A stretch of DNA of 42,034 nucleotides. Origin: JAAKFL01 sp964629645. Lineage in GTDB: Bacteria; Chlamydiota; Chlamydiia; Chlamydiales; SLFE01. Under the pieces are notes generated by a model. That model had not been told where the DNA came from. It was given only the letters and a program-made list of their open reading frames with translations, and ran no database searches. The translations under genes were made by a program, and so were the position numbers. Positions within the stretch are counted from its first letter, which is position 1; every line of letters starts with the position of its first letter. The DNA lies in the NCBI GenBank assembly GCA_964629645.1, contig CAZVSU010000012.1:1-42034 (forward strand), read 5' to 3'. Of the stretch, positions 31,973 to 40,611 are shown piece after piece.

Positions 31973-32765
31973 TTACTTTGCTGAAGTTGAGACAGTCGAT
32001 CAATTAAGAGAGGTCCTCGCCTTCACCAAAGAAAAAAAGCTCAAGTACATGATTGTCGGCAGGGGTTCTAACACTCTTTTTGACGATCTTGGATTTAAGG
32101 GATTGATCATCCTCAATAAAATCAATACCCTGGCTCGTAGTGCCAATACTCACATTTCTGTCGGCAGCGGCTATAGCTTTTCCCTTCTCGGAACGCAGAC
32201 GGCGCGCTGGGGGCTGACAGGTTTGGAATTTGCGTCGGGCATACCCGGTTCAGTCGGAGGAGCCATTTATATGAATGCCGGAGCCAACGGAAAAGAGACG
32301 GCAGACTGTCTCGATTCTGTCACAGTCATGTCGCAAGATGGAGACGTCAAATCGATCTTACGATCGGACATGACATTTGCCTACCGCACTTCCTGCTTCC
32401 ACACTATGGACGCGGTCATTATCGGTGCCACGTTTCAACTGACAGAAGAGCCCCATTCAAGAAGACGGCAAATCGAGATCATCGAGAAAAGACGGAAGAC
32501 GCAGCCGCTCAATGAACCCTCTTCCGGGTGCATGTTCCGAAATCCCGAAGGGGGCCACAGCGGAGCGTTGATAGAACGGTGCGGCCTGAAAGGAAAACGG
32601 ATAGGCGGTGCTGTCGTGTCTCCTCTCCATGCCAATTTTATCGTCAACGCCGGAAGCGCGACCTCTGAGGATGTTCGCCAACTAGCGGACTTCATTAAAC
32701 AAACAGTCAAAGAAAAGACCGGTCAAGAGCTCCATATGGAGGTTCGTCAAGTCCCCTATGAATGA
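31902..32765 (+). CDS. murB: UDP-N-acetylenolpyruvoylglucosamine reductase
   Basis: Flavoenzyme of peptidoglycan precursor synthesis that makes UDP-MurNAc with NADPH. The 287-residue protein has the N-terminal PLSRITTMKVGGPADYF, the FAD-site VGRGSNTLFDD, ASGIPGSVGGAIYMNAGANG and YRTSCF. The catalytic motif is SSGCMFRNPEG, with Cys at the usual proton-donor Ser position, and it ends with CGLKGKRIGGAVVSPLHANFIVN. A TTG at 31902 (or 31908/31911) must be the start, because the first ATG (31950) would cut off the conserved PLSRITT segment. It overlaps nusB by 71 bases. Confidence 0.94.
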   Translation: MSLLIQKKVPLSRITTMKVGGPADYFAEVETVDQLREVLAFTKEKKLKYMIVGRGSNTLFDDLGFKGLIILNKINTLARSANTHISVGSGYSFSLLGTQTARWGLTGLEFASGIPGSVGGAIYMNAGANGKETADCLDSVTVMSQDGDVKSILRSDMTFAYRTSCFHTMDAVIIGATFQLTEEPHSRRRQIEIIEKRRKTQPLNEPSSGCMFRNPEGGHSGALIERCGLKGKRIGGAVVSPLHANFIVNAGSATSEDVRQLADFIKQTVKEKTGQELHMEVRQVPYE

Positions 32766-33606
32766 GTCGTTTACAGCCGACCTCCACTGCCACTCAACCT
32801 GTTCTGACGGAACGTCAACTCCGGAGAGCATGATCGATTTAGCGATCGAACATGGCCTTCAAGGGCTTGCCATCACCGATCACGACACCGTAGATGCGTA
32901 CAAAAGAGCCATTCCTTACGCTCAAGACAAACCTTTGCGCTTGATCACCGGCGTCGAATTTTCAGCGGGACTCGGTGGGGCATCAGTCCATATCCTTGGC
33001 TACAGCTTCCCCCACGAACACCCTATCATCGTCAATTTTTGCAGCCGGCACGAGGAGCGGAGACGAAACAGAAATCAGGCCATTTTAGACCTGCTTGTCA
33101 AGCATCAAATGCCAGTTGACGAGCACGAGCTGCGCCGCCCGATTCACGGTTTGACTCCTCACTCGATTGGCCGGCCCCATATTGCCCAGCAGATGGTGAA
33201 AAAAGGGTACGTCAAAGACATTAAGGAAGCGTTTAGAAAGTATATTGGAGACAATAAGCCATGCTATGTTCCGGGGGACTACTTTTCTGTGGCAGACACG
33301 ATTGACATTATCCACCAAGCAGGCGGAATTGCCGTACTCGCCCACCCCCATTTAATCGACCGTAAAAAGATCGTCACAGAGCTCATGGAGTGCGAATTTG
33401 ACGGAATTGAAACCTTTTATGCCCATTTTCCAAGAGACAAATGCTTAAAGTGGGTGGAAAAAGCAGAGCAAAACGACTGGCTGAAAACCGGCGGCTCCGA
33501 TTATCATGGATCTGTCAAACCTCAAAGCCGCCTCGGCTCTTCGTGGACACCGGAAGAGACCTTTGACTACCTAGAAAGCGTCTATATCGCCAATACGAAA
33601 TCATGA
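32758..33606 (+). CDS. PHP-domain phosphoesterase (RNase AM / TrpH-like)
   Basis: 282 residues with the PHP metal-site signatures: DLHCHSTCSDGT (motif I), ITDHDTVDAY (motif II), TGVEFSA (Glu), the insert with GRPHIAQQMVKKG, LAHPHLI and the C-terminal GSDYHG. This matches the YciV/TrpH group, known in E. coli as a 5'-3' exonuclease acting on short RNA (RNase AM) and on 3',5'-bisphosphonucleotides. It overlaps murB by 8 bases (ATGAATGA) and folC by 4 (ATGA), so it is translated in a coupled operon. Confidence 0.93.
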   Translation: MNESFTADLHCHSTCSDGTSTPESMIDLAIEHGLQGLAITDHDTVDAYKRAIPYAQDKPLRLITGVEFSAGLGGASVHILGYSFPHEHPIIVNFCSRHEERRRNRNQAILDLLVKHQMPVDEHELRRPIHGLTPHSIGRPHIAQQMVKKGYVKDIKEAFRKYIGDNKPCYVPGDYFSVADTIDIIHQAGGIAVLAHPHLIDRKKIVTELMECEFDGIETFYAHFPRDKCLKWVEKAEQNDWLKTGGSDYHGSVKPQSRLGSSWTPEETFDYLESVYIANTKS

Positions 33607-34733
33607 TCGACAAAACACTCCTTAATCGCCTATACAGCTGCCGCAAGGGACGTCATTTTGTCCGCGATTTAAGCCGCGTCCGTTCTCTTCTTGCCCTTTT
33701 CGACCATCCTGAAACCAAGGGACGATTTATCCACGTAGGAGGAAGTAATGGGAAGGGAACGACCGCAGGACAAATCGCAAAATCCCTTGAGTTGACAGGA
33801 CACAAGGTGGGACTTTTCACCTCCCCGCATATTTCGTCCTATCGCGAACGCTTCCAAATCAATGGACGCTTGATTGAAGAAAAAGAGATTGCGTCCATTC
33901 TCACAGATATTTTCAAAAGAGTGGACGAAAAAAAACTGAACCCGTCATTTTTCGACATCACGACATGCGCCGCCTTTCTCTTTTTTGCCCATCATCAGCC
34001 CGATGTCACCGTGATTGAAGTGGGGATGGGAGGGCGTGCAGATGCCACCAACGTGATGATTCCCGAACTTGCAGTCATCACATCGATCTCACTGGAACAC
34101 ACCGAAATCCTCGGGTCGACAATCGAAGAAATTGCCAAAGAAAAAGCGGGAATCATCAAGCCCTATCGACCGATCGTCATTGGAAAAAGCGTTCCCCTTT
34201 CGGTGATTGAACCGATTGCTGCGAAACAAAAAGCTCCTCTTTTTATCGCGAAAGACTTTCCCGCAAAAACCGCTTTGGAGGTCTTAGGCTGGCCCTACGA
34301 TAAAAAGGGGCTTGAGTTCCGTCTCCCTTGCCGATTCGAAGAAATCGTCTTGCCTCACGGACACTACATTCTTGATGTCGCCCATAACCCCGATGCCATT
34401 GCCTTTCTTTTCAATCGCATCAAAGATCACTATCCCAATCGCCCTATACGGTGTGTTTTTGCCGCGTCTCAAATTGAGAAAGCCGCCGAAATGCTTGCGA
34501 TTATCAGACGCTTTACAACAGCCATCACCTGGTACCAAGGCGCCCATAAGCGATTGGTCCCTTTCGACGAGGCGGCCGATTTCGTTGACACGCTGAGCGA
34601 TGCTGTCCCGATTTCCTCTCATTTGCCAAATGCTGCTCAAGACGATGAGCTCATCGTGATCTGCGGCTCTTTTTTTATGATGAACGAGATACGCAGCCTA
34701 TTGGGCGTCTCGGTCTTGGATGATTCGCTCTAA
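33603..34733 (+). CDS. folC: Folylpolyglutamate/dihydrofolate synthase, shortened
   Basis: An ATP-dependent ligase that adds glutamate to folates (and to dihydropteroate in bifunctional forms). The 376-residue protein has the P-loop GGSNGKGTT, the folate-side TSPHISSYRERFQING, VIEVGMGGRADATN, SISLEHTEILGSTIEEIAKEKAGIIKP and the C-domain DVAHNPDAI (usually DGAHNPD). It is 40-50 residues shorter than typical FolC. The usual 'G-x-HQ-x-x-N' helix region between the ATPase domain and the RFE motif appears collapsed to TALEVLGWPYDKKGLEF. It may still be active, but folate binding could differ. Last gene of the nusB operon. Confidence 0.88.
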   Translation: MIDKTLLNRLYSCRKGRHFVRDLSRVRSLLALFDHPETKGRFIHVGGSNGKGTTAGQIAKSLELTGHKVGLFTSPHISSYRERFQINGRLIEEKEIASILTDIFKRVDEKKLNPSFFDITTCAAFLFFAHHQPDVTVIEVGMGGRADATNVMIPELAVITSISLEHTEILGSTIEEIAKEKAGIIKPYRPIVIGKSVPLSVIEPIAAKQKAPLFIAKDFPAKTALEVLGWPYDKKGLEFRLPCRFEEIVLPHGHYILDVAHNPDAIAFLFNRIKDHYPNRPIRCVFAASQIEKAAEMLAIIRRFTTAITWYQGAHKRLVPFDEAADFVDTLSDAVPISSHLPNAAQDDELIVICGSFFMMNEIRSLLGVSVLDDSL

Positions 34734-34790
34734 TATTCTTGCTTTTGAGATAAACGGCAACGGTTTACAATGCAATAAAGGAGATGTTCT

Positions 34791-35117
34791 ATGGAAGATG
34801 GTCTTCAATACCTTATCCAAAACCCTTACATCACTGTCTTGATTGCCGTTGTCGTGTTCATTTTATCTCTTGTGTTTGTGGTCAAGCGCATATTCAGTTT
34901 TGTGATCACCTTGATTATTCTCTTAGTCTGCCTCTTCGCGGGCTACGTGATCATCTATCCTCAAGAAGCGACAAAAGTCTTGGAAAGCTTCACTGAAGAG
35001 GGGCGGCAGAGAGCGTACGAAAATAATGGGTCTTCAAAATCGCTGAATGAGAGAGCAAAAGACGCTTATGACGCCGTGAAAGAGTCGCTCGAAGAATACA
35101 GCGAAAAAATTAAATAG
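34791..35117 (+). CDS. Small membrane protein with two helices, unrecognised
   Basis: 108 residues. Two adjacent membrane helices (~13-30 and ~35-55), then a charged helical cytoplasmic or periplasmic tail (NERAKDAYDAVKESLEEYSEKIK). AAAGGAG lies a normal distance before the ATG. A candidate promoter (TTGAGA, 15-base spacer, TACAAT at about 34767) lies just upstream, so it may be expressed separately from folC. No family recognised. Confidence 0.68.
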   Translation: MEDGLQYLIQNPYITVLIAVVVFILSLVFVVKRIFSFVITLIILLVCLFAGYVIIYPQEATKVLESFTEEGRQRAYENNGSSKSLNERAKDAYDAVKESLEEYSEKIK

Positions 35118-35134
35118 GTCTTTAGGGTCGGCTT

Positions 35135-35181
35135 CTAAGCCGGAATGAGCCGATTGTAATCGGCTCATTCCGGCGGCTTAG
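35135..35181. terminator. Long near-perfect hairpin between convergent genes
   Basis: CTAAGCCGGAATGAGCCGAT from 35135 pairs with the stretch ending at 35181. The inner 16 bp are perfect with a four-base TGTA loop, and the full ~20-bp stem has a three-base bulge (GCC) on the 3' side. It lies after the small membrane gene and before the end of cydB. No T-run follows, so it is either a bidirectional terminator or a repeat element. Confidence 0.55.
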
Positions 35182-35217
35182 ATTCCAAATTTGGAGACGT
35201 CCCCCTGGGGACATCCC
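35181..35217. repeat. Second copy of the GATTCCAAATTTG-AGACGTCCCC repeat
   Basis: Bases 35181-35204 match 12902-12925 at 23 of 24 positions. Here the motif is followed by GTCCCC-CT-GGGGAC (35199-35212), its own small inverted repeat, and the copy abuts the cydB stop codon. The same motif at two distant intergenic sites indicates a dispersed genomic repeat. Confidence 0.75.
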
Positions 35218-36267
35218 CTAATAGCTGTGCGCGTCGAGTTTTACTTTTCCTCGGAATATGTAGTAAATGCTTGTCGTGTAGCCGATAACCAGAGGGATTC
35301 CGATGATTGCGATCAAGAGCAAGATGTGAAGCGTCAAACTTGAAGACGACGCATTGTAAATCGTCAAGCTGTTTGTTTCCGGTGCGTTGCTCGCCCTGAG
35401 AAGCTTTGGAAAAAGACCGATCGCATAGAGGGCAAGAAGGCAAATAATATTGACACTAGAGCTCAAAAAGGCGCGCATATCGCGTCCGAGATGGATCTCT
35501 CTTGGGATGTTGGCAATCGCGAGCATGTTAACGACACCAATAAAAAAGAAAATCGGCCGCTCCCTGATCGTTTCCACCATGTGGGGATAGTAGATTAAGG
35601 TCGCCATCGTCGCTGTAGCGTAGAGAACAATGAAGGTGATGATGCTTGGATTGACAAACGGGCGCATTTTTTCATGAAACTCCCCTTCCGTTTTCATCAT
35701 AAGATAAATCGATCCATGCATGGCAAAGAGCGCTGCTGTCATAAAACCGATCAAAATGGCGTAAGGGTGGAGAAAATCGAAAAACGAACCTGTGAAAATG
35801 AACCGCTCGTTAAGCTGGATCCCTTCTATGAGGTTGCCGACGGCAAGACCGAGGCCAAAAGCGATCACAAAGCTCGCGACGGCAAATAAAATATCCCAGG
35901 TCCAACGCCACCAGGCCATGGGTTCTTTACTTCGAAATTCGATCGCAACAGCTCTGAAAATCAATCCGCCAAGGAGGACCATGATGGGAATGTAGAAGGC
36001 AGAAGCAAAAGATGCATAAAATTCAGGAAAACCGGCAAACATGGCGCCTCCTGCTGTGACAAGCCAAACCTCGTTTCCATCCCAAACAGGACCTATTGAG
36101 TTCAGCATCAAACGCCTCTCCCGATCTTCTCTTGAGAAAAGATGAAGCATGCCTACGCCGAGATCGAAGCCGTCGAGAATGGCATAACCAATGAGAAGGC
36201 ATGAAAACACGATATACCAGATGACCTGCATCTGTTCAAGACTGAAGATGAGTTCATTGTTATCCAT
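35218..36267 (-). CDS. cydB: Cytochrome bd oxidase subunit II
   Basis: A 349-residue inner-membrane protein with about eight to nine helices. The N-terminal GYAILDGFDLGVGMLHLF is the CydB signature, followed by GPVWDGNEVWLVTAGGAMFAGFPEFYA and FRAVAIEFRSKEP. Together with CydA it reduces oxygen to water using quinol, with high oxygen affinity. ATG 36267 overlaps the cydA stop (ATGGATAA), with AAGGA upstream; a TTG at 36273 is less likely. The last codon touches the dispersed repeat. Confidence 0.95.
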   Translation of the reverse strand: MDNNELIFSLEQMQVIWYIVFSCLLIGYAILDGFDLGVGMLHLFSREDRERRLMLNSIGPVWDGNEVWLVTAGGAMFAGFPEFYASFASAFYIPIMVLLGGLIFRAVAIEFRSKEPMAWWRWTWDILFAVASFVIAFGLGLAVGNLIEGIQLNERFIFTGSFFDFLHPYAILIGFMTAALFAMHGSIYLMMKTEGEFHEKMRPFVNPSIITFIVLYATATMATLIYYPHMVETIRERPIFFFIGVVNMLAIANIPREIHLGRDMRAFLSSSVNIICLLALYAIGLFPKLLRASNAPETNSLTIYNASSSSLTLHILLLIAIIGIPLVIGYTTSIYYIFRGKVKLDAHSY

Positions 36268-37642
36268 GACCAATTTCCTTTACGTAGGTTTCCATTGCAT
36301 GAAAATGCGTCGCCTCTTCTTCCTTAATTTCCGGCCCGTGGAAGATTTTCTGGGAGAGAAGATAAATAAAGAGAATGAAAAGCAATGTATAAATAATGCC
36401 AAACATGATGATCGAACCGAGAACCTGCTCCGCCGACACCGCTTCCGAGAAGCCCTCTGAAATCCGAAGCAGATCGTAAACGATCCACGGGTAACGTCCC
36501 ATCTCTGTGGAGACCCAACCCATTTGATTGGAGATCTGCGGGAAGATCACTGAAAAGACTAGCAGCCAAAGAAACCATTTCTTAGTGAAAAGCGTCCCTC
36601 TCGCCCAAAAGAAAACTCCCATAAAGCTTAAGATCAGCATTGATCCCCATCCCATCAGCATGAGTCGGTAGGTGAAAAAAAGCACGCTAATTTTGGGGCG
36701 GTCCTGCTTGGGAAACGCATCGAGCCCCTTCACTGTCGCATCAAAACTGCCATAGGCTAAAAAACTCAGCAGACCCGGGATCTCCACAGCATAATCGACA
36801 GTCTCGGTTTCGTTATTCGGAAAACCCGCCACAATCATGGGCGCATACTGCGTTGTTTTATACACCCCTTCTAAGGCGGCGAGTTTCATCGGCTGGTGCT
36901 TTGCGACGCTTTTGCCGCTTTGGTCCCCGCTGAAAAACTGCATGATGACGGCAACGAACGCGACGGCAAGGCCCATTCTAAGCCCAATTTTGGCAAACTG
37001 AACAAAACGCCCCCGAATTAAATAAAAGGCTGACACACTGATCACCAAAAAGGCTCCGGCAAGCCACGTTCCGATGATAACGTGTATCAAACGATCGACC
37101 GAAGATGGGTTGAACACCATGGCCCAAAAGTCGGTGATTTCAGCACGGGCTCCCAAACCCTCTCCTACAATATGGTAACCGGCAGGGGTTTGCATCCAAG
37201 AGTTTGCCACCACGATCCAGACTGCGCTGAAGTGGGCTCCGAGGCAAACCATAAGGGTTGAAAAGAAGTGAAGTTTCGGACCAATCCTGTCCCATCCAAA
37301 CAATAAAAGAGCAAGAAAACCTGACTCTAAAAAGAAAGCAAAGACCCCCTCCGCCGCCAAGGCGCTGCCGAAAACATCGCCGACAAAACGGGAGTAGGCT
37401 GCCCAGTTCGTTCCGAATTCGAACTCCATCACAATACCGGTCGCCACACCGATTGCAAACGTCAAGGCAAAGACCCGCGTCCAAAACTTTGCCATGTCGA
37501 GGTAAATGGACTTTTTGGTCCATAGGTAAAACCCCTCCATAATGACCATCATCACTCCCAGTCCGATACTTAAGGGCGGGTAGATGTAGTGAAACATGAT
37601 TGTCAGGGCAAATTGTATACGAGAGAGCGTTTCGACATCCAT
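36260..37642 (-). CDS. cydA: Cytochrome bd oxidase subunit I
   Basis: 460 residues from ATG 37642. The start is chosen because CydA begins just before LSRIQFALTIMFHYIYPPLSIGLG, which holds the heme b595 His; the frame runs further to 37735 without homology. Other landmarks are GTNWAAYSRFVGDVFG, FFLESGFLALLLFGWDRI, GAHFSAVWIVVANSWMQTPAG (heme b558 His), NEVET-like loop sequence and GRYPWIVYDLLR near the quinol site (GRQPW in many CydA). It has the short Q-loop form. Membrane-bound quinol oxidase core, in operon with cydB. Confidence 0.95.
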   Translation of the reverse strand: MDVETLSRIQFALTIMFHYIYPPLSIGLGVMMVIMEGFYLWTKKSIYLDMAKFWTRVFALTFAIGVATGIVMEFEFGTNWAAYSRFVGDVFGSALAAEGVFAFFLESGFLALLLFGWDRIGPKLHFFSTLMVCLGAHFSAVWIVVANSWMQTPAGYHIVGEGLGARAEITDFWAMVFNPSSVDRLIHVIIGTWLAGAFLVISVSAFYLIRGRFVQFAKIGLRMGLAVAFVAVIMQFFSGDQSGKSVAKHQPMKLAALEGVYKTTQYAPMIVAGFPNNETETVDYAVEIPGLLSFLAYGSFDATVKGLDAFPKQDRPKISVLFFTYRLMLMGWGSMLILSFMGVFFWARGTLFTKKWFLWLLVFSVIFPQISNQMGWVSTEMGRYPWIVYDLLRISEGFSEAVSAEQVLGSIIMFGIIYTLLFILFIYLLSQKIFHGPEIKEEEATHFHAMETYVKEIGHG

Positions 37643-37716
37643 AAGTGTGCAAAAGAGGGGTTGATTCGGCAAAACACCATCTTGCAAAGAAAGGCTAAAA
37701 TTGACAAGATTTTTTT

Positions 37717-38421
37717 TCAGATTTTTGACAGGCAATCGAAAAGGCTTTTGCTCGCCGGGACAACGTCTCTATTTTGAAAAAAGTGCGGGACTTTTTCGAG
37801 GGGCAGCCACTCGTAGGCGATGTATTCGTCGCTAAGGTAAGAAGCGGCCTCTTTGCCTAAGGGATCCACTTCCAGTTTCATGCAAAGATCAATGACATTG
37901 TCCTCTTGATCCCAGAGGAGGACAAAGGGAGTGATTTTTGTCACAAAATCGGGGTCCATCCCCACCTCCTCTGTCAGCTCTTCAAAGATCTGTTTTTGGT
38001 AGTCCACCTCTTCTTCTGTCGCGAAATCGATGGAAACCCCGCCCGAAGGAGCAAACTCCCAATGCAGTGGGAACTGCGTCGGCCGACTCGATCGTTTACC
38101 CAGCAGGCATTGAGCATCCGAGACAAGAATCGAAGAAACGCCCACAATGGTCATCCCGAGCTTTTTTTTTAGTTCCCGATCGACACACTGCGCATAAAAT
38201 GTGCGATAATCGTTGAAGTTTCCCACCATGTGATCTGTGTAGAGCTCTGTCATCTGAAAAATTTTTCCGTCGAAAAGATCCCAATCGGTGATTTTCGACG
38301 CCTGCGACCAAATATCGTCAATCCGGCTTTGCATATGAGGAGTCAAAGAACTCCTTTTTTTTGGGTCGAGAATCAATCGGAAATTCTCGGAGATAGGGAT
38401 CCGCTTGACAGTCGATGTCAT
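37717..38421 (-). CDS. Nudix hydrolase
   Basis: 234 residues. The Nudix box is present as GGVSIDF...(E-rich insert)...FEELTEEVGM, with a Glu in place of the usual Arg before the catalytic Glu, and an insertion between the Gly-rich start and the helix. The N-terminal ~95 residues are an extra helical/beta part not recognised. It hydrolyses nucleoside diphosphate-X compounds; in this operon a nucleotide-sugar or CMP-linked substrate is possible. It starts with a 4-base overlap with the HAD gene. Confidence 0.82.
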   Translation of the reverse strand: MTSTVKRIPISENFRLILDPKKRSSLTPHMQSRIDDIWSQASKITDWDLFDGKIFQMTELYTDHMVGNFNDYRTFYAQCVDRELKKKLGMTIVGVSSILVSDAQCLLGKRSSRPTQFPLHWEFAPSGGVSIDFATEEEVDYQKQIFEELTEEVGMDPDFVTKITPFVLLWDQEDNVIDLCMKLEVDPLGKEAASYLSDEYIAYEWLPLEKVPHFFQNRDVVPASKSLFDCLSKI

Positions 38422-39080
38422 GGCGCCCCTTTCTTAAAAAGTGCGGCTGCATCGTCCCATGAGGCGATGTGATGAACATCGTCGCTAGCCACTTTTTGAC
38501 CTGTTCCAAAAGCGACAGTCCGGATGCCTGCTCGCGTTGCAGCCAATATTCCATTTTTAGAATCTTCAAACGCTAAGACATCCTCTGAATTGAGGTCCGC
38601 CTGTAAAAGCGCGCGCAAATAGACTTCAGGATGAGGTTTGCCGTTTTGAAAATCTGTACTCGACACAATGCCATCTATAAGAAAACGCATTTGGGTGCGG
38701 TCAAAAACGCGCTCAACAAGCGCCCGCTCTGCCGATGTGACGACATAAAGGCGTATCCCTTTCTCCTTAGCGTCTTCAAGAAATCGGGCCGCTCCCGGAA
38801 AGAAGTCCACCTTTGTGGAATACAGGCTCAAACAAAGAGAGCGAAACAAGTCGCGAATCTCGCCTTCTGAATCTTTGATCTGATAGCGACGGCGTAAGTA
38901 AGAAACGATCTGCTTAATGTTGGGACCGTTTAGCGTCTCAAACTCCTCTTCCGACCCCTCTTGACCCATTGATTTCATGAAGTCAAAATAAACTTTTTTT
39001 AAGATCGGCAGGCTGTCGACGAGCGTCCCGTCAAAATCAAAAAAGAAGGCCCGGTACCGCTTCCAACTATTCCACGCCAT
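38418..39080 (-). CDS. HAD-superfamily phosphatase (PGMB/Gph-like)
   Basis: 220 residues. Motif I FFFDFDGTLVDS (nucleophile and general acid Asp), motif II VVTSAER (Ser), motif III KPHPEVYL (Lys) and motif IV FEDSKNG (Asp). The cap domain is C1 type. It could dephosphorylate a sugar phosphate; in a NeuB operon a nonulosonate-9-phosphate phosphatase is attractive but unproven. ATG 39080 overlaps the end of the NeuB fusion gene by 14 bases. Confidence 0.88.
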   Translation of the reverse strand: MAWNSWKRYRAFFFDFDGTLVDSLPILKKVYFDFMKSMGQEGSEEEFETLNGPNIKQIVSYLRRRYQIKDSEGEIRDLFRSLCLSLYSTKVDFFPGAARFLEDAKEKGIRLYVVTSAERALVERVFDRTQMRFLIDGIVSSTDFQNGKPHPEVYLRALLQADLNSEDVLAFEDSKNGILAATRAGIRTVAFGTGQKVASDDVHHIASWDDAAALFKKGAP

Positions 39081-40611
39081 CAAAGCGGACTCCTTCGCCC
39101 GCTTCTATACGGCGCTTGGCTTTCTTTCCTTCAATCACGGGTAAGAATTTTGGGTGATCGCCCCTCTTTTGGGTTCCAGGCCTTAAAATTTCCATATTGT
39201 GTCCTTCATTGAGAATGTCGCCGGGTTCGATCGTTTTCGTCGCTTGAATAGCCCTTTTTGCAAAGGCAAACAGCTCTTCTTCTTCAGGCGATACCCTCTT
39301 TTCTGGCACCCCTAACGCAACTTCTGCTTGCCTGATAGAGGCCACCATTTCCGAAAGCTCCGAAGGTTCTAAAGCAAAATTGTGGTCAGGGCCGGGCAGG
39401 GAGCGGTCTAAAGTGAAATGTTTTTCGATGATGCGCGCTCCGAGACCCACTGCAGCGACAGGAGCCAAGACAGCATCTGTGCTGTGGTCTGATAATCCCA
39501 CGCTGACATGGTAGCGCGCCTTCAGCATGGGGAGGACGCTTAAGTGCAGCGCGCTCGTCGGAGCCGGATATTTCGCCGTGCACTGAAGAAGCGATGCTGA
39601 GACTCCTCCTGCCTGAGCAAAGGCCGCAAGCGCCCAAGAAATGTCGTCAAGATCGCTTGCCCCTGTCGACATTATAAGCGGCTTGCCTGTTTTCGCTAAG
39701 GCTTCAATCAGACGCAAATGGGACATTTCGTAGGAAGCGAGTTTGTGCCTCTTCACATAAGGGTTGACGGCCTCGAGGTCCTCTTCTGAGAAGACGGAAC
39801 TCATAAACTCGAGTCCTTCGCGCGCGCACCAATCGGCAAGCTTTGGGATCAGGTCGTAGGGCATTTCAAGGGATTTGAAGAGATCTTCAATGTCGCTTAA
39901 GATGCCCGCGTTCGACAGATACCCGCTTTTGCCGGCCCCAGGCGCATAGACGCGATCCGCTCTGAATGTTTGAAATTTAATCGCGTCCGCTCCCGCATCT
40001 GCTGCAGCCTTGATCAGCTTGCGCGCTCTTTCTTCATCTTCTTTTGAGCTGCCCGCCTTCCAATTGGAGCCGGCTTCCGCAATGATGAACACACGATCAT
40101 AACAATCAGGGTGGAGATTCAAAAGATAGCGATAAAGCGGAATCCTTTTGCCCTCGGCATACTCGTCGTGCATGCCGATAGGTTGATACCCGGCATTTTT
40201 AAAAGCTCGAATCGACCCCTCATTTTGGGCTTTAATCTGAGCTAATACTGAGTTGACCGACCGCGTTTTTAGCCAGGAAGTGAGCGTTTCGAGCGCCGTC
40301 TTTGCCATCCCTTTTTGCCTATGTTTAGGCGCGATGCAAATCGAAATATCCGCACATGACTGCCAAGCATTCAACGGATGCATCACCGGTCTGAAAAGGA
40401 TGTAGCCTACCCTCTCGTTATCGACGACAATGAATAGTGGAGGTAATGAAGGGACGGCATAGTAGGTCTCCAAAAAGTACGGAAGGTAGTCCCTCCACGG
40501 CCTTGCCTTTGACGACATCGACATCGCTAAGGTCACAGGGTCATTTCTCCAATCGTAGATCACTTTAATAGCGTCGCTGTTTGGCTGTACGCATTCAAAT
40601 CGTAGATTCAC
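39067..40611 (-). CDS. GNAT-NeuB-SAF fusion: N-acetyltransferase joined to a nonulosonic acid synthase
   Basis: About 514 residues from GTG 40611 (AAGGA lies eight to nine bases upstream; the frame runs further to 40734 without homology). Domain 1 (~1-165) is a GNAT acetyltransferase (IAPKHRQKGMAKTALE, NEGSIRAFKNAGY), resembling PseH/SpsD. Domain 2 is the NeuB/PseI/SpsE TIM barrel: IIAEAGSNWKAG, AIKFQTF, SSVFSEEDLE, STGASDLDDI, LLQCTAKYPAP, GLSDHSTDAVL, IIEKHFTLDRSLPGPDHNFAL. Domain 3 is a C-terminal SAF domain (ATKTIEPGDILNE..., LPVIEGKKAKRRIEAGE). The barrel condenses PEP with an N-acetylated hexose to give a sialic, legionaminic or pseudaminic acid. Acetylation and condensation would occur on one chain. 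Confidence 0.9.
   Translation of the reverse strand: MNLRFECVQPNSDAIKVIYDWRNDPVTLAMSMSSKARPWRDYLPYFLETYYAVPSLPPLFIVVDNERVGYILFRPVMHPLNAWQSCADISICIAPKHRQKGMAKTALETLTSWLKTRSVNSVLAQIKAQNEGSIRAFKNAGYQPIGMHDEYAEGKRIPLYRYLLNLHPDCYDRVFIIAEAGSNWKAGSSKEDEERARKLIKAAADAGADAIKFQTFRADRVYAPGAGKSGYLSNAGILSDIEDLFKSLEMPYDLIPKLADWCAREGLEFMSSVFSEEDLEAVNPYVKRHKLASYEMSHLRLIEALAKTGKPLIMSTGASDLDDISWALAAFAQAGGVSASLLQCTAKYPAPTSALHLSVLPMLKARYHVSVGLSDHSTDAVLAPVAAVGLGARIIEKHFTLDRSLPGPDHNFALEPSELSEMVASIRQAEVALGVPEKRVSPEEEELFAFAKRAIQATKTIEPGDILNEGHNMEILRPGTQKRGDHPKFLPVIEGKKAKRRIEAGEGVRFDGVE

Noticed and set aside
37643..37735. N-terminal extension of cydA
   Set aside because: CydA proteins begin just before the LSRIQFALT motif; the extra 31 residues show no homology.
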